A DNA stretch of 64,000 nucleotides, taken from assembly GCF_038896935.1 (NCBI RefSeq), contig NZ_JBANDC010000014.1:62001-126000 (forward strand), given 5' to 3'. A program made the position numbers and the translations under genes. Positions 56,401-63,213 of the stretch are shown here, one piece after another (the first letter of the stretch is position 1; each line of letters starts with the position of its first letter). This DNA is from Collimonas rhizosphaerae (GTDB lineage: Bacteria; Pseudomonadota; Gammaproteobacteria; Burkholderiales; Burkholderiaceae_D). Below the pieces are notes generated by a model. The model was given only the letters and a program-made list of their open reading frames with translations. It was not told where the DNA came from and made no database searches.

Positions 56401-56708
56401 CGGCGGTTGCTACCACTCTTGCAGCTGAAGGCATGTCGTTGACGCCTGGTCAAAATATCTTGGTAGCTGACGGCGCGCAAGCGTTTGCCGACGCGGTGGT
56501 CCAACTCTATCAAGATGAGCCGCTCTGGACGCAACTTAGCGAGGCTGGAATTGCTTTCGCAGAAAGCGCCTGGGGAGCTGAAGCTGCCTGGAAGACTCTA
56601 GGGAACATTCTTCACGACCTGGATCTGGATGTTGAGCGTAATACGCGTCCGCTTGCGCTTTGGTGCAACAAGCTAGATGTAAAGCCAGCCGCTCAAGGAA
56701 CTCTATGA
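53460..56708 (+). CDS. Three-domain methyltransferase - GT2 - GT4 glycosyltransferase fusion
   Basis: A 1,082-residue cytoplasmic fusion. Residues 1-170 form a SAM methyltransferase (VVLDIASGEGYGSAM at 42-56; SFETIEHHD). Residues about 240-315 are a charged helical linker, probably coiled coil, with the repeated REWSRV unit. A GT2 domain starts near 429 (VSVIVPIYGKSNY; VVDDCSPDD at 462-470; nucleotide-sugar/metal site FLNNDTEV). A C-terminal GT4-like domain starts near 692 (VLVLDHCTPTPDQDAGS) and ends with the donor block GAGIKGKIGTSMAAGLPAV. It starts at GTG, overlapping the ABC ATPase stop. Likely role: adds and caps sugars of the exported chain. Confidence 0.88.
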   Translation: MTTELDGLEFTGERFVPEEQGNIVLEHLHRYLQACEIAGGKVVLDIASGEGYGSAMLANKALQVIGVDISEEAVEHAKNRYQKKNLEYRVGSCASIPLPDASVDMIVSFETIEHHDQHEEMMQEFKRVLRPNGVVLISSPDKYHYSIEPGYSNPYHVKELLEQEFKQLLGNYFKNTSYFGQRIVYGSGIFSESMATRSSSYSYQGKIVGQVPGMSKPVYWVAIASDGELPVLASGMLEQPINDSELIREWSRVVAERDGQIREWSRVATERNRQLVNMQQIVNQLERRVSTLSTETVKRGEWAVDLDLQLQQAQAELSSLTSSHSWKITMPLRESRRWLTHPVAQAKRYVKFAARTGRALYLRLPLSEETRAGHRSALEKYAPRLLRASLGQIVPPAPLQARAVVGTPYSEFDLSKNKIELATSLTPLVSVIVPIYGKSNYTLRCLASIAAHSPALAFEIIVVDDCSPDDSANILRGIKGIRLISNQENQGFIRSCNLGAKAANGQYLCFLNNDTEVTSGWLDELLRTFREFPGTGLVGSKLVYPDGSLQEAGGIIWQDGSAWNFGRNQDQLQPMYNYAREVDYCSGASIMLTKSLFEELGGFDEHYLPAYCEDSDLALKIRDRGYRVIYQPLSVVVHYEGITSGTDTGQGAKAYQVANLQKQFQRWQKRLASHQANGVDVDDAKDRMAKRRVLVLDHCTPTPDQDAGSVITFNLLLLLREMDFQVTFIPENNFLYLPDYTSALQRAGIEVLYAPYCNSVKQHVIEVGERYDLVFMFRPMVVVNHLDVVRRWCPQAKVLFHTVDLHYLRMSREADMLGDAVKQEESEQMKKVEFDGIRGADASIVVSVTEQEILRRELPDQKIHVFPLIMDIRGTDKTFNDRCDIVFVGGYQHVPNIDAVIYFVTEIMPILRQKLPGVRFYAVGSNVPEQIEALASEDVIITGFVEDLSPLLDRMRVSVAPLRFGAGIKGKIGTSMAAGLPAVATTLAAEGMSLTPGQNILVADGAQAFADAVVQLYQDEPLWTQLSEAGIAFAESAWGAEAAWKTLGNILHDLDLDVERNTRPLALWCNKLDVKPAAQGTL

Positions 56709-57682
56709 AGCTGGGTCTCGGAACATGGCGTTTCTTTTTAGCTTTCCTGGTAGTCATTTCGCATCTGTGGTCAGGCATGCTAGATGGCCCCGCGGCTTAT
56801 GCCGTCTGGGGATTTTTCATCCTGAGCGGTTTTTTGATGACGCACGTACTTACCCACAAGTACGGTGACAGCAGAGGCGGGTTGGCCGACTATGCTTACA
56901 ACCGATTCTTACGAATCTATCCGGCTTATGTCGTCGCCGTACTGGCAGGCGTAGCCTGTCTCCTGATCTTGCCGAAATTCGGAGTGACACTTTCAAGCTT
57001 GAATCCGCAATTCAACTGGCCGCATAGTATTCGCGAGTGGGCGGCGAATCTGCTGTTGCTTGCAGTACCGGCTCCCGGTTTGTTTGTTCCGGTTTCGGGC
57101 GCACTTGCAGTAGAGGTCTGTGTTTACGTTCTGATGCCGCTATTGGCTTTCAGCCGGGCTGCAGCTTGGATATCATTGATTCTCAGCGTACTGTTGAACC
57201 TGAAGTATGGGCTCACCATAGAAACTTTTGGTGAGCGCTATTCGTCTTTCCTGACTTGTTTCATGGTCTTTTCCTGCGGCTGTTTATTGTCGCAATATCG
57301 GGAAAAGCTTAACATTTTCAGGGCGCCTCTAATCAGCGTTATTGTCTGGCTGCTGCATTGCCTGGTGTGGCTTAAGTACGATCAATGGCCATGGACATAC
57401 GGTCTCTATGCCTCCATCATCCTTTCGGGATGGGTGGTCTTGTCCTTGTCTTCTCAAAAGACCGGCAAGCTGGATTCTGTGCTGGGTGACCTGTCTTATC
57501 CTCTGTATTTGTTTCACACGACAGTTGCCGTATGCTTGATCCCGCTCGGGATCAAGATGCGGTCGTTCGAGTTTTTTGCCATTTCCTTCGTTTTGACCAT
57601 AATAGTTTCATGGGGAGTAGTGATGCTGATAGATAAACCATTGGCTGGCCTCAAAAAGAAGAAGAATGTGGGGGTCACCTGA
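56705..57682 (+). CDS. Acyltransferase-3 family membrane protein
   Basis: A 325-residue multi-pass membrane acyltransferase of the OafA/NodX type, which acetylates or otherwise acylates sugars. The start at 56705 (MKLGLGTWRFFLAFLVVISH) gives the typical R-x10-H motif and is followed by AVWGFFILSGFLM. Around nine or ten hydrophobic segments follow. There is no SGNH domain at the C-terminus, as expected for the short form. It overlaps the fusion gene (ATGA) and ends two bases before the GT2 gene, so it probably decorates the same polysaccharide. Confidence 0.9.
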   Translation: MKLGLGTWRFFLAFLVVISHLWSGMLDGPAAYAVWGFFILSGFLMTHVLTHKYGDSRGGLADYAYNRFLRIYPAYVVAVLAGVACLLILPKFGVTLSSLNPQFNWPHSIREWAANLLLLAVPAPGLFVPVSGALAVEVCVYVLMPLLAFSRAAAWISLILSVLLNLKYGLTIETFGERYSSFLTCFMVFSCGCLLSQYREKLNIFRAPLISVIVWLLHCLVWLKYDQWPWTYGLYASIILSGWVVLSLSSQKTGKLDSVLGDLSYPLYLFHTTVAVCLIPLGIKMRSFEFFAISFVLTIIVSWGVVMLIDKPLAGLKKKKNVGVT

Positions 57683-57684
57683 CC

Positions 57685-58728
57685 ATGCAATTCACGGAAA
57701 CCCAGGAGCGGACGTCCTTGTCTGTTACAAGCGCTGCCGAACAAGTGATCGCCGTTGTCATACCCAGTTATAAGGTGACGCGCCACATCATCGACGTGAT
57801 AAGTTCGATTGGACCTGAAGTCGCGCGGATCTATGTGGTTGACGACAAATGCCCTGATAATTCTGGCGACTTTGTAGTGGCAAATTGCGTCGATCCTCGC
57901 GTGGTTGTATTGCGTCACGAAGAGAACCTTGGCGTTGGAGGCGCGGTCATGACTGGATATCAAGCAGCCATCAGCGATGGCGTAGATATCATCGTGAAGG
58001 TTGACGGCGACGGCCAGATGGATCCGAAACTGATCCCGCGTTTCGTGCAACCCATTCTGTATGGGCAGGCAGACTACACCAAAGGCAACCGTTTTTATGA
58101 TCTGGAAGAGATCGGCGCCATGCCGCCATTGCGCCTTTTCGGGAATGCTGCTCTTTCCTTGATGGCGAAGTTTTCTACCGGCTACTGGAATTTATTTGAC
58201 CCTACCAATGGCTATACTGCTATCCATGTCGATGTTGCGAAGCATTTGCCGTTCAAGAAAATAAGCCAGCGTTATTTTTTTGAGACCGACATGTTATTTC
58301 GTTTGAATATCATGCGGGCTGTTGCTGTGGACGTGCCAATGTCAGCAAAATATGCCGACGAAGTCAGTGGACTGAAGATATCAAAGATCGTTGGAGAGTT
58401 TTTGATAAAACACGTTCGTAATTTCGGCAAACGGATTTTCTACAACTATTATCTGCGGGATTTATCACTGGGTTCGATCGAACTTCCAATTGGGCTTGTG
58501 CTATTGGGATTTGGTCTTTGTTACGGAGCCTATCATTGGCTTGAGGCTGCTCGTTCTGTCATTCCTGCCCCCACTCCTGCCGGTACAGTAATGATGTCGG
58601 CCCTACCAATATTGACTGGCTTGCAGTTTGTGCTGGCGTTCATTGGGCAAGATATTGCGTCAGTACCCCGGCGTCCAAGGCATCTAGGGCGTTCGATCGG
58701 AGATAAATCAAAATGCGATGCACAATAA
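57685..58728 (+). CDS. GT2 glycosyltransferase, polyprenyl-phosphate type, with C-terminal membrane helices
   Basis: A 347-residue family 2 glycosyltransferase. IAVVIPSYKVTRHIID opens the GT-A fold, VVDDKCPDNSGDF is the nucleotide site, and VDGDGQMDPKLIPRF holds the D-x-D metal motif. Two hydrophobic segments near residues 268-322 anchor it. This pattern fits dolichyl/undecaprenyl-phosphate sugar transferases. Such enzymes often work with GtrA proteins, and a gtrA-type gene lies about 590 bp downstream. Confidence 0.88.
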   Translation: MQFTETQERTSLSVTSAAEQVIAVVIPSYKVTRHIIDVISSIGPEVARIYVVDDKCPDNSGDFVVANCVDPRVVVLRHEENLGVGGAVMTGYQAAISDGVDIIVKVDGDGQMDPKLIPRFVQPILYGQADYTKGNRFYDLEEIGAMPPLRLFGNAALSLMAKFSTGYWNLFDPTNGYTAIHVDVAKHLPFKKISQRYFFETDMLFRLNIMRAVAVDVPMSAKYADEVSGLKISKIVGEFLIKHVRNFGKRIFYNYYLRDLSLGSIELPIGLVLLGFGLCYGAYHWLEAARSVIPAPTPAGTVMMSALPILTGLQFVLAFIGQDIASVPRRPRHLGRSIGDKSKCDAQ

Positions 58729-58756
58729 TCGAATCGCCAATTTAGTCTATTAGCCA

Positions 58757-59320
58757 ATGAAGTATTTTCAATTTCTGAAAGAAAAGGCCAAAGGCTATTC
58801 GTTAACCGAGTTATTCCGTCTCGAATTCGAATCATTGTTCTTTGGTATTTTCGGACTTGTACCGACCACCTTTGGAGTCATCCTGAGGGGGCTGATCTGC
58901 AAAGTTTTTTTCAGGTCGAGCAAAGGATTTATCTGGCTGCAACCTAACGTCGTTCTGGTGCATTCAGACCGAATTACCGTCGGGTCGAATTTTGCTGTCA
59001 ATTCTGGCAGTTATATTAATGGTATTGGCGGCATAGAAATTGGTTCTTATGTGCTTATTGGAAGCAACGTGACCATTTCGTCCGGACAACATCCAATCGA
59101 AGGCCGATTTCCACCTGTTTTTGCAAGGAAAACTATTCCAAAGAAAATAGTCATCGGAGACGATGTCTGGATCGGCGCCGGCGCGGTAATCATGCCGGGC
59201 ATCACCATTGCAAAGGGCACGGTCATTGGCGCCAACTCGATCGTCACTAAAGATACCCAAGAGTATGCTGTGATGGTCGGCGCGCCCGCCAGGAAAATTA
59301 GGAGTCGATCTGATATATGA
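58757..59320 (+). CDS. Hexapeptide-repeat acetyltransferase
   Basis: A 187-residue left-handed beta-helix acetyltransferase of the WbbJ/Maa kind. Hexapeptide repeats are clear in GIGGIEIGSYVLIGSNVTIS and IVIGDDVWIGAGAVIMPG; the likely catalytic His is in SGQHPIEGRF. The N-terminal 50 residues are hydrophobic or helical. It overlaps the following gtrA-type gene by four bases (ATGA). It probably O-acetylates a sugar of the polysaccharide. Confidence 0.88.
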   Translation: MKYFQFLKEKAKGYSLTELFRLEFESLFFGIFGLVPTTFGVILRGLICKVFFRSSKGFIWLQPNVVLVHSDRITVGSNFAVNSGSYINGIGGIEIGSYVLIGSNVTISSGQHPIEGRFPPVFARKTIPKKIVIGDDVWIGAGAVIMPGITIAKGTVIGANSIVTKDTQEYAVMVGAPARKIRSRSDI

Positions 59321-59709
59321 GCACATTTGTTAGGTACATCATCATTGCGGCCATCGCTTATGTGATCGACATGGGGGGATATTATTGCCTGGTTAAGTTG
59401 GGATGGAATCCGATTGCATCGAATGTGCTTGTGAAAGTTGTAGCTGCCGTAAGCGGTTTCTTCATGCACCGGCGCTTCACCTATCAAATTACTGACTCTG
59501 CGGAAGTGACTGATCACGCCAAGAAATATTTTGGACTGGCGCTCCTGTATACGCCGGTGTCCTCCGCAGTACTATTTTTGCTCCTGTTCGTTATGCATAA
59601 TCCTATTTATGCCAAGGCAACATCCGATATTTTGCTATTTATTGTTACCTATTGGATTACTACAAAATTCACTTTCACAAAGTCAGTGTCCGGTGATCAA
59701 AAATCTTGA
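59317..59709 (+). CDS. GtrA-family membrane protein (first of two)
   Basis: A 130-residue protein with four predicted membrane segments. GtrA proteins are thought to flip or handle polyprenyl-phosphate sugars. The start (MSTFVRYIIIAAIAYVIDMG) and the middle SGFFMHRRFTYQI block (the family N/H-x2-W/R-T-F motif) match. It overlaps the acetyltransferase gene by four bases. The nearby GT2 is the likely partner that loads the lipid. Confidence 0.88.
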   Translation: MSTFVRYIIIAAIAYVIDMGGYYCLVKLGWNPIASNVLVKVVAAVSGFFMHRRFTYQITDSAEVTDHAKKYFGLALLYTPVSSAVLFLLLFVMHNPIYAKATSDILLFIVTYWITTKFTFTKSVSGDQKS

Positions 59710-59762
59710 TTCGAAATGATCGATGGTGATCTGTCTTCGAAAAATTGCATTAGCGAGACATT

Positions 59763-59876
59763 ATGGACATTGAAGTAAAAAATTATTCATTTCGGTTTCT
59801 CAATCGATTTCAATCCAGCCTCCGCAAGGCATATGAAGCCCCGCGTCATTTCATCGAGCCTGAGAAAGTAATTTAA
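59763..59876 (+). CDS. Possible 37-residue small protein coupled to the epimerase gene
   Basis: ATG at 59763 opens a 37-codon frame (MDIEVKNYSFRFLNRFQSS...) ending in TAA at 59874-59876. The stop overlaps the next ATG by one base (TAATG), the same kind of junction seen at real genes here. The middle segment is basic and amphipathic, so it could be a small membrane-binding helix. GAGA lies just upstream. No family is recognised. It might also be a relic of a lost gene; support is only positional. Confidence 0.4.
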   Translation: MDIEVKNYSFRFLNRFQSSLRKAYEAPRHFIEPEKVI

Positions 59877-61168
59877 TGAAATTGCTGATTACGGGAGCCA
59901 ATGGATATATCGGTGCAAAGTTACGGCACATTGCCAAAGATCGTGGCAATGAAGTGATTTCCTTGTCTCGCACAAGGGGGGGAGCGAATGCCGGGGAATG
60001 GTCGCATTACGATATTAGCGACAAAGCTCCGATCGAAATTCCGGCCGATGCAGGAGCTGTCATACATCTGGCTATCAGCGGTAAGCTCGCATCTGAAAGC
60101 GATTGTGTTGCAGAGATATCTTCCGCTTGCTTATTGTTGAAGGCAACCCTGCGTTCCGGCGCCAAATTCATTTTCGTATCCAGCCAAACTGCCCGTAAAG
60201 ATGCGCCGACCATGTATGGACGCACGAAATGGGCAATTGAGCAGGAAGTGCTGAAAGCAGGCGGGTGGGTCGTTCGTCCCGGCCAAGTGTATGGCGGAGA
60301 TGAAAAGGGATTGTTCGGCATATTGAGCGCGACGGTGCGAAGCCTGCCAGTATTGCCAGCATTCTTTCCTGCGCCACGTGTCCAGCCGGTGCATGTGGAT
60401 GATCTCGCAAGCGCATTGCTGGCCGTGGCGGAACGTAACGATTTAACCCCGTGTATTTTTTGTGTCGCGGCGGTGCAGCCAGTTACATTCACGCGTTTTT
60501 TGGGTTTGATTGCTTCAGAGCGATTACGGGTTCGCCGGCTTTTCGTACCAGTGCCCACGTTTCTCGTACGAGCGGCGACATTGGTACTGGGAGAGCGGAT
60601 AAGTATCAAACTTGGGATTGAGCGTCTTGCATCGTTGTTTGCATTGCCGCAAATGCATACAGCCGAGGATTTGCGCAGCCTGGCGCTGGATTTGCGTTCG
60701 CTGCAATCGGGTATGCGGCGCGCCACAATCATAGGCGAGAAGCAGAATAGACGATCACTTGCGCGTGAGGCTAAAGCCATGCTGACGTACGTGTTAAAAC
60801 GAAAGCCTGGGCTTGCTGTGCAGGGGCGCTATGTTCGTGCGGTTGAGTTATTCCGTAGCGGGACCACGTTGGAATTACCGGCTTTTATGCTTCATGCGCC
60901 GTTGGCATTGGCGTTGCTGGACGACCGTGGCTTCACTTCATCAGCCGCAGGGAAAGAGTTTCTGTGGCGATTGAATACGGCAACGATTCTGGCCGAAGCG
61001 ACGACAGTTGGCGCTTCACGGTTCATCGGTATCGGCGAGCATTCTGGCGCGGTCCGATATGGCATGTTGATTGCGTGGTCGGTGGTGATGGAGGCAGTAT
61101 GGCGACTATCTAGTTTTTTTTGGTTGCCGATTTATTTACGTCGTTTGAACGTGGAATTTACGAAATGA
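59876..61168 (+). CDS. SDR-type NAD-dependent epimerase/dehydratase with unknown C-terminal domain
   Basis: A 430-residue protein in two parts. Residues 1-280 are an extended SDR sugar enzyme: nucleotide loop TGANGYIG (6-13), VSSQTARK (101-108), and catalytic YGRTK (Tyr114, Lys118). The C-terminal ~140 residues (after about 290) match no family I know; they are helical, start basic (RRSLAREAKAMLTYVLKR), and end in a hydrophobic segment SFFWLPIYLRRLNVEF. The gene overlaps the FAD oxidoreductase gene by four bases, so both proteins are probably made together and act on the same substrate. Confidence 0.85.
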   Translation: MKLLITGANGYIGAKLRHIAKDRGNEVISLSRTRGGANAGEWSHYDISDKAPIEIPADAGAVIHLAISGKLASESDCVAEISSACLLLKATLRSGAKFIFVSSQTARKDAPTMYGRTKWAIEQEVLKAGGWVVRPGQVYGGDEKGLFGILSATVRSLPVLPAFFPAPRVQPVHVDDLASALLAVAERNDLTPCIFCVAAVQPVTFTRFLGLIASERLRVRRLFVPVPTFLVRAATLVLGERISIKLGIERLASLFALPQMHTAEDLRSLALDLRSLQSGMRRATIIGEKQNRRSLAREAKAMLTYVLKRKPGLAVQGRYVRAVELFRSGTTLELPAFMLHAPLALALLDDRGFTSSAAGKEFLWRLNTATILAEATTVGASRFIGIGEHSGAVRYGMLIAWSVVMEAVWRLSSFFWLPIYLRRLNVEFTK

Positions 61169-62745
61169 CGGCGGATTTCGATGTAATTATTGTCGGAAGC
61201 GGGCCTGCTGGCGTTTCCGCCGCATTTCCGCTTGTCGCTGCGGGGAAAAAGGTATTGATGGTTGACGGCGGGAACAGTCCAGCCGGTGAATTGCCACGGC
61301 AGCCGTTTCTTGCAGCGCGCGAATACGACCAGGAACAATGGAAGTGGATGATAGGCAGCGATTTGCATGCACTCGGCATGCACGATGCGATTTCTCCAAA
61401 AATGCGGGTTCCTGCGCACGCAAAAGTGTTCAGCGAATTCAATGCCGCCAATTATATTAATTCCGAGAATTTTGTCGCGATCGGCTCTCTTGCGCAAGGC
61501 GGCCTGTCCAATGCATGGGGCTGTGGCGTCGCACGATTTTCATCGGCAGAGCTGGAAGAGTTTCCATGCCTGCCCTCCGAACTGGAAAATGCCTATCGGT
61601 TGGTGGCGCAACGCATCGGCATCAGTGGACCGAAGGCCGATGATCTCTCGGACTATTTTGGGTTGGACTCATGGTCGCAACCGCCGATTGCAATGGATGC
61701 GCTACATGAGCACATGTACTCTCGTTACGAGAAACATCGCCAGTCATTGAACGGAACGGGGTTTCGTCTTGGGCGTTCCAGGATTGCCGTGCTCAGCCAA
61801 GATCTTGGGCGTCGGCAGGGTTGCAACAATCAAGGAAATTGCCTTTATGGCTGCGATCGCGGAGCGTTATATTCAGCCAGCACAGACTTGGCCGCCTTGA
61901 AACTGTTTCCCAATTTTTATCACCAAACGATGGTGGTCGATGCTTTAAGACAAGGCGACGGACATTGGTTGATTGAAGGTGCTGCTGGAAAGCAGGTCAA
62001 ATCGATTTCTGGTTCCAGAATATTGCTGGCGGCGGGAACTCTGGCCACCACCCGTCTCGCTTTGAATGCACTGCAGTTGCAACAGTCGGTTCGACTCCTG
62101 TCGTGCCCTACCGCCGCTTTCGTTCTATGCCTGCCGTCGTCGTTTGGAGCTGCTCGTCATACCGGCTTCGGACTGGGACAATTGTCATTTGTATTGTCTT
62201 TGCGCGATGACATCCATGTGCTGGGTTCTACTTTTGCAACGTCGGGCTTGCCAATCTCCGAGTTTGTGAATTACTTGCCGTTGCGCCGGCGTTATGGCGT
62301 TGACCTATTAAAAGCATTGCTTAGCTCGTGCGTGGTCGGGAATCTGTTTTTGCCGGGTAATCTATCGGACAACCATGTATCTGTTGATGGCACCGGGGCG
62401 TTGCATATCAAAGGTGGCTTCAAAGAAGAGACCGGGGAGCTGCTGAAGACGGCGGGATCGCGGTTGCGCAAGGCATACGCGCAGCTCGGCGCCTACATGC
62501 TGCCAATGAGTTTTACCCCCGCCAAAGCCGGCGCAGATATACATTATGCGGGTACGTTGCCCATGCGGATCAATCCGGTGCCAGGCGAAACCGGATCTAC
62601 GGGAGAGCTGTTCGGATTGGCCGGGGTGCATGTAGTTGACGGTGCCGCGTTACCGCTGCTTTCCGAAAAATCGCACACGCTTACCATCATGGCTAACGCA
62701 ACCAGGATAGGGGAAAGGTTGGCAGTCGGTTATCATTGCGCCTAG
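61165..62745 (+). CDS. FAD-dependent GMC-type oxidoreductase
   Basis: A 526-residue flavoenzyme of the GMC/choline dehydrogenase superfamily. The ADP-binding loop is VGSGPAG (10-16). A Cys-containing block with Cys220, Cys226 and Cys230 (C-x5-C-x3-C) is found in related sugar oxidoreductases. The C-terminus GVHVVDGAALPLLSEKSHTL is the usual GMC end. The start at 61165 overlaps the epimerase stop (ATGA). Probable role: oxidises a sugar or lipid-linked sugar in concert with the SDR; substrate unknown. Confidence 0.85.
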   Translation: MTADFDVIIVGSGPAGVSAAFPLVAAGKKVLMVDGGNSPAGELPRQPFLAAREYDQEQWKWMIGSDLHALGMHDAISPKMRVPAHAKVFSEFNAANYINSENFVAIGSLAQGGLSNAWGCGVARFSSAELEEFPCLPSELENAYRLVAQRIGISGPKADDLSDYFGLDSWSQPPIAMDALHEHMYSRYEKHRQSLNGTGFRLGRSRIAVLSQDLGRRQGCNNQGNCLYGCDRGALYSASTDLAALKLFPNFYHQTMVVDALRQGDGHWLIEGAAGKQVKSISGSRILLAAGTLATTRLALNALQLQQSVRLLSCPTAAFVLCLPSSFGAARHTGFGLGQLSFVLSLRDDIHVLGSTFATSGLPISEFVNYLPLRRRYGVDLLKALLSSCVVGNLFLPGNLSDNHVSVDGTGALHIKGGFKEETGELLKTAGSRLRKAYAQLGAYMLPMSFTPAKAGADIHYAGTLPMRINPVPGETGSTGELFGLAGVHVVDGAALPLLSEKSHTLTIMANATRIGERLAVGYHCA

Positions 62746-62823
62746 GCATGGGCCGGCGTTTGCACACAATTAAAATTCGACTTGAGAGCAAGTGCAGTTG
62801 CACTTGGTATTGGACCTGGAATC

Positions 62824-63213
62824 ATGGTAGCTGCAAATTACAACAACAAGGAATTTCTCACTATTGTCAAATTCGGCATTAGCGGAATTTTCGTGACGTT
62901 CGTTGCGTATTTGGCATATTTGATGTTTTTTTCAATGACGTCGAGTGATTTTAAATCGGTTTTATATTCATATATTTTGGCAATTCCGCTTTCTTATCAT
63001 TTGAATTGCAAATTTGTTTTTAAGAAAATATATTCCTTGAGATCTTATTCCTGGTTTGTATTTATTCAGTTAATGGCCATGTTCCTGAATTATTTCATCT
63101 TGAGAAAATTGAATTTGTATTTTGAATATTATATTTCAGCGATGATTAGTTATGGCATTGTTCCAGTTGTAATTTTTTTATTAAATAAAATATTGGTTTT
63201 TAAAAATGACTAA
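62824..63213 (+). CDS. GtrA-family membrane protein (second of two)
   Basis: A 129-residue protein with four hydrophobic segments. FLTIVKFGISGIFVTFVAYLA matches the GtrA start, and LSYHLNCKFVFKK gives the central N-x-K-F-V-F motif. I chose the ATG at 62824; a TTG at 62782 would add 14 unrelated residues. The gene is much more AT-rich than the window average. It overlaps the next gene by eight bases. Confidence 0.82.
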   Translation: MVAANYNNKEFLTIVKFGISGIFVTFVAYLAYLMFFSMTSSDFKSVLYSYILAIPLSYHLNCKFVFKKIYSLRSYSWFVFIQLMAMFLNYFILRKLNLYFEYYISAMISYGIVPVVIFLLNKILVFKND

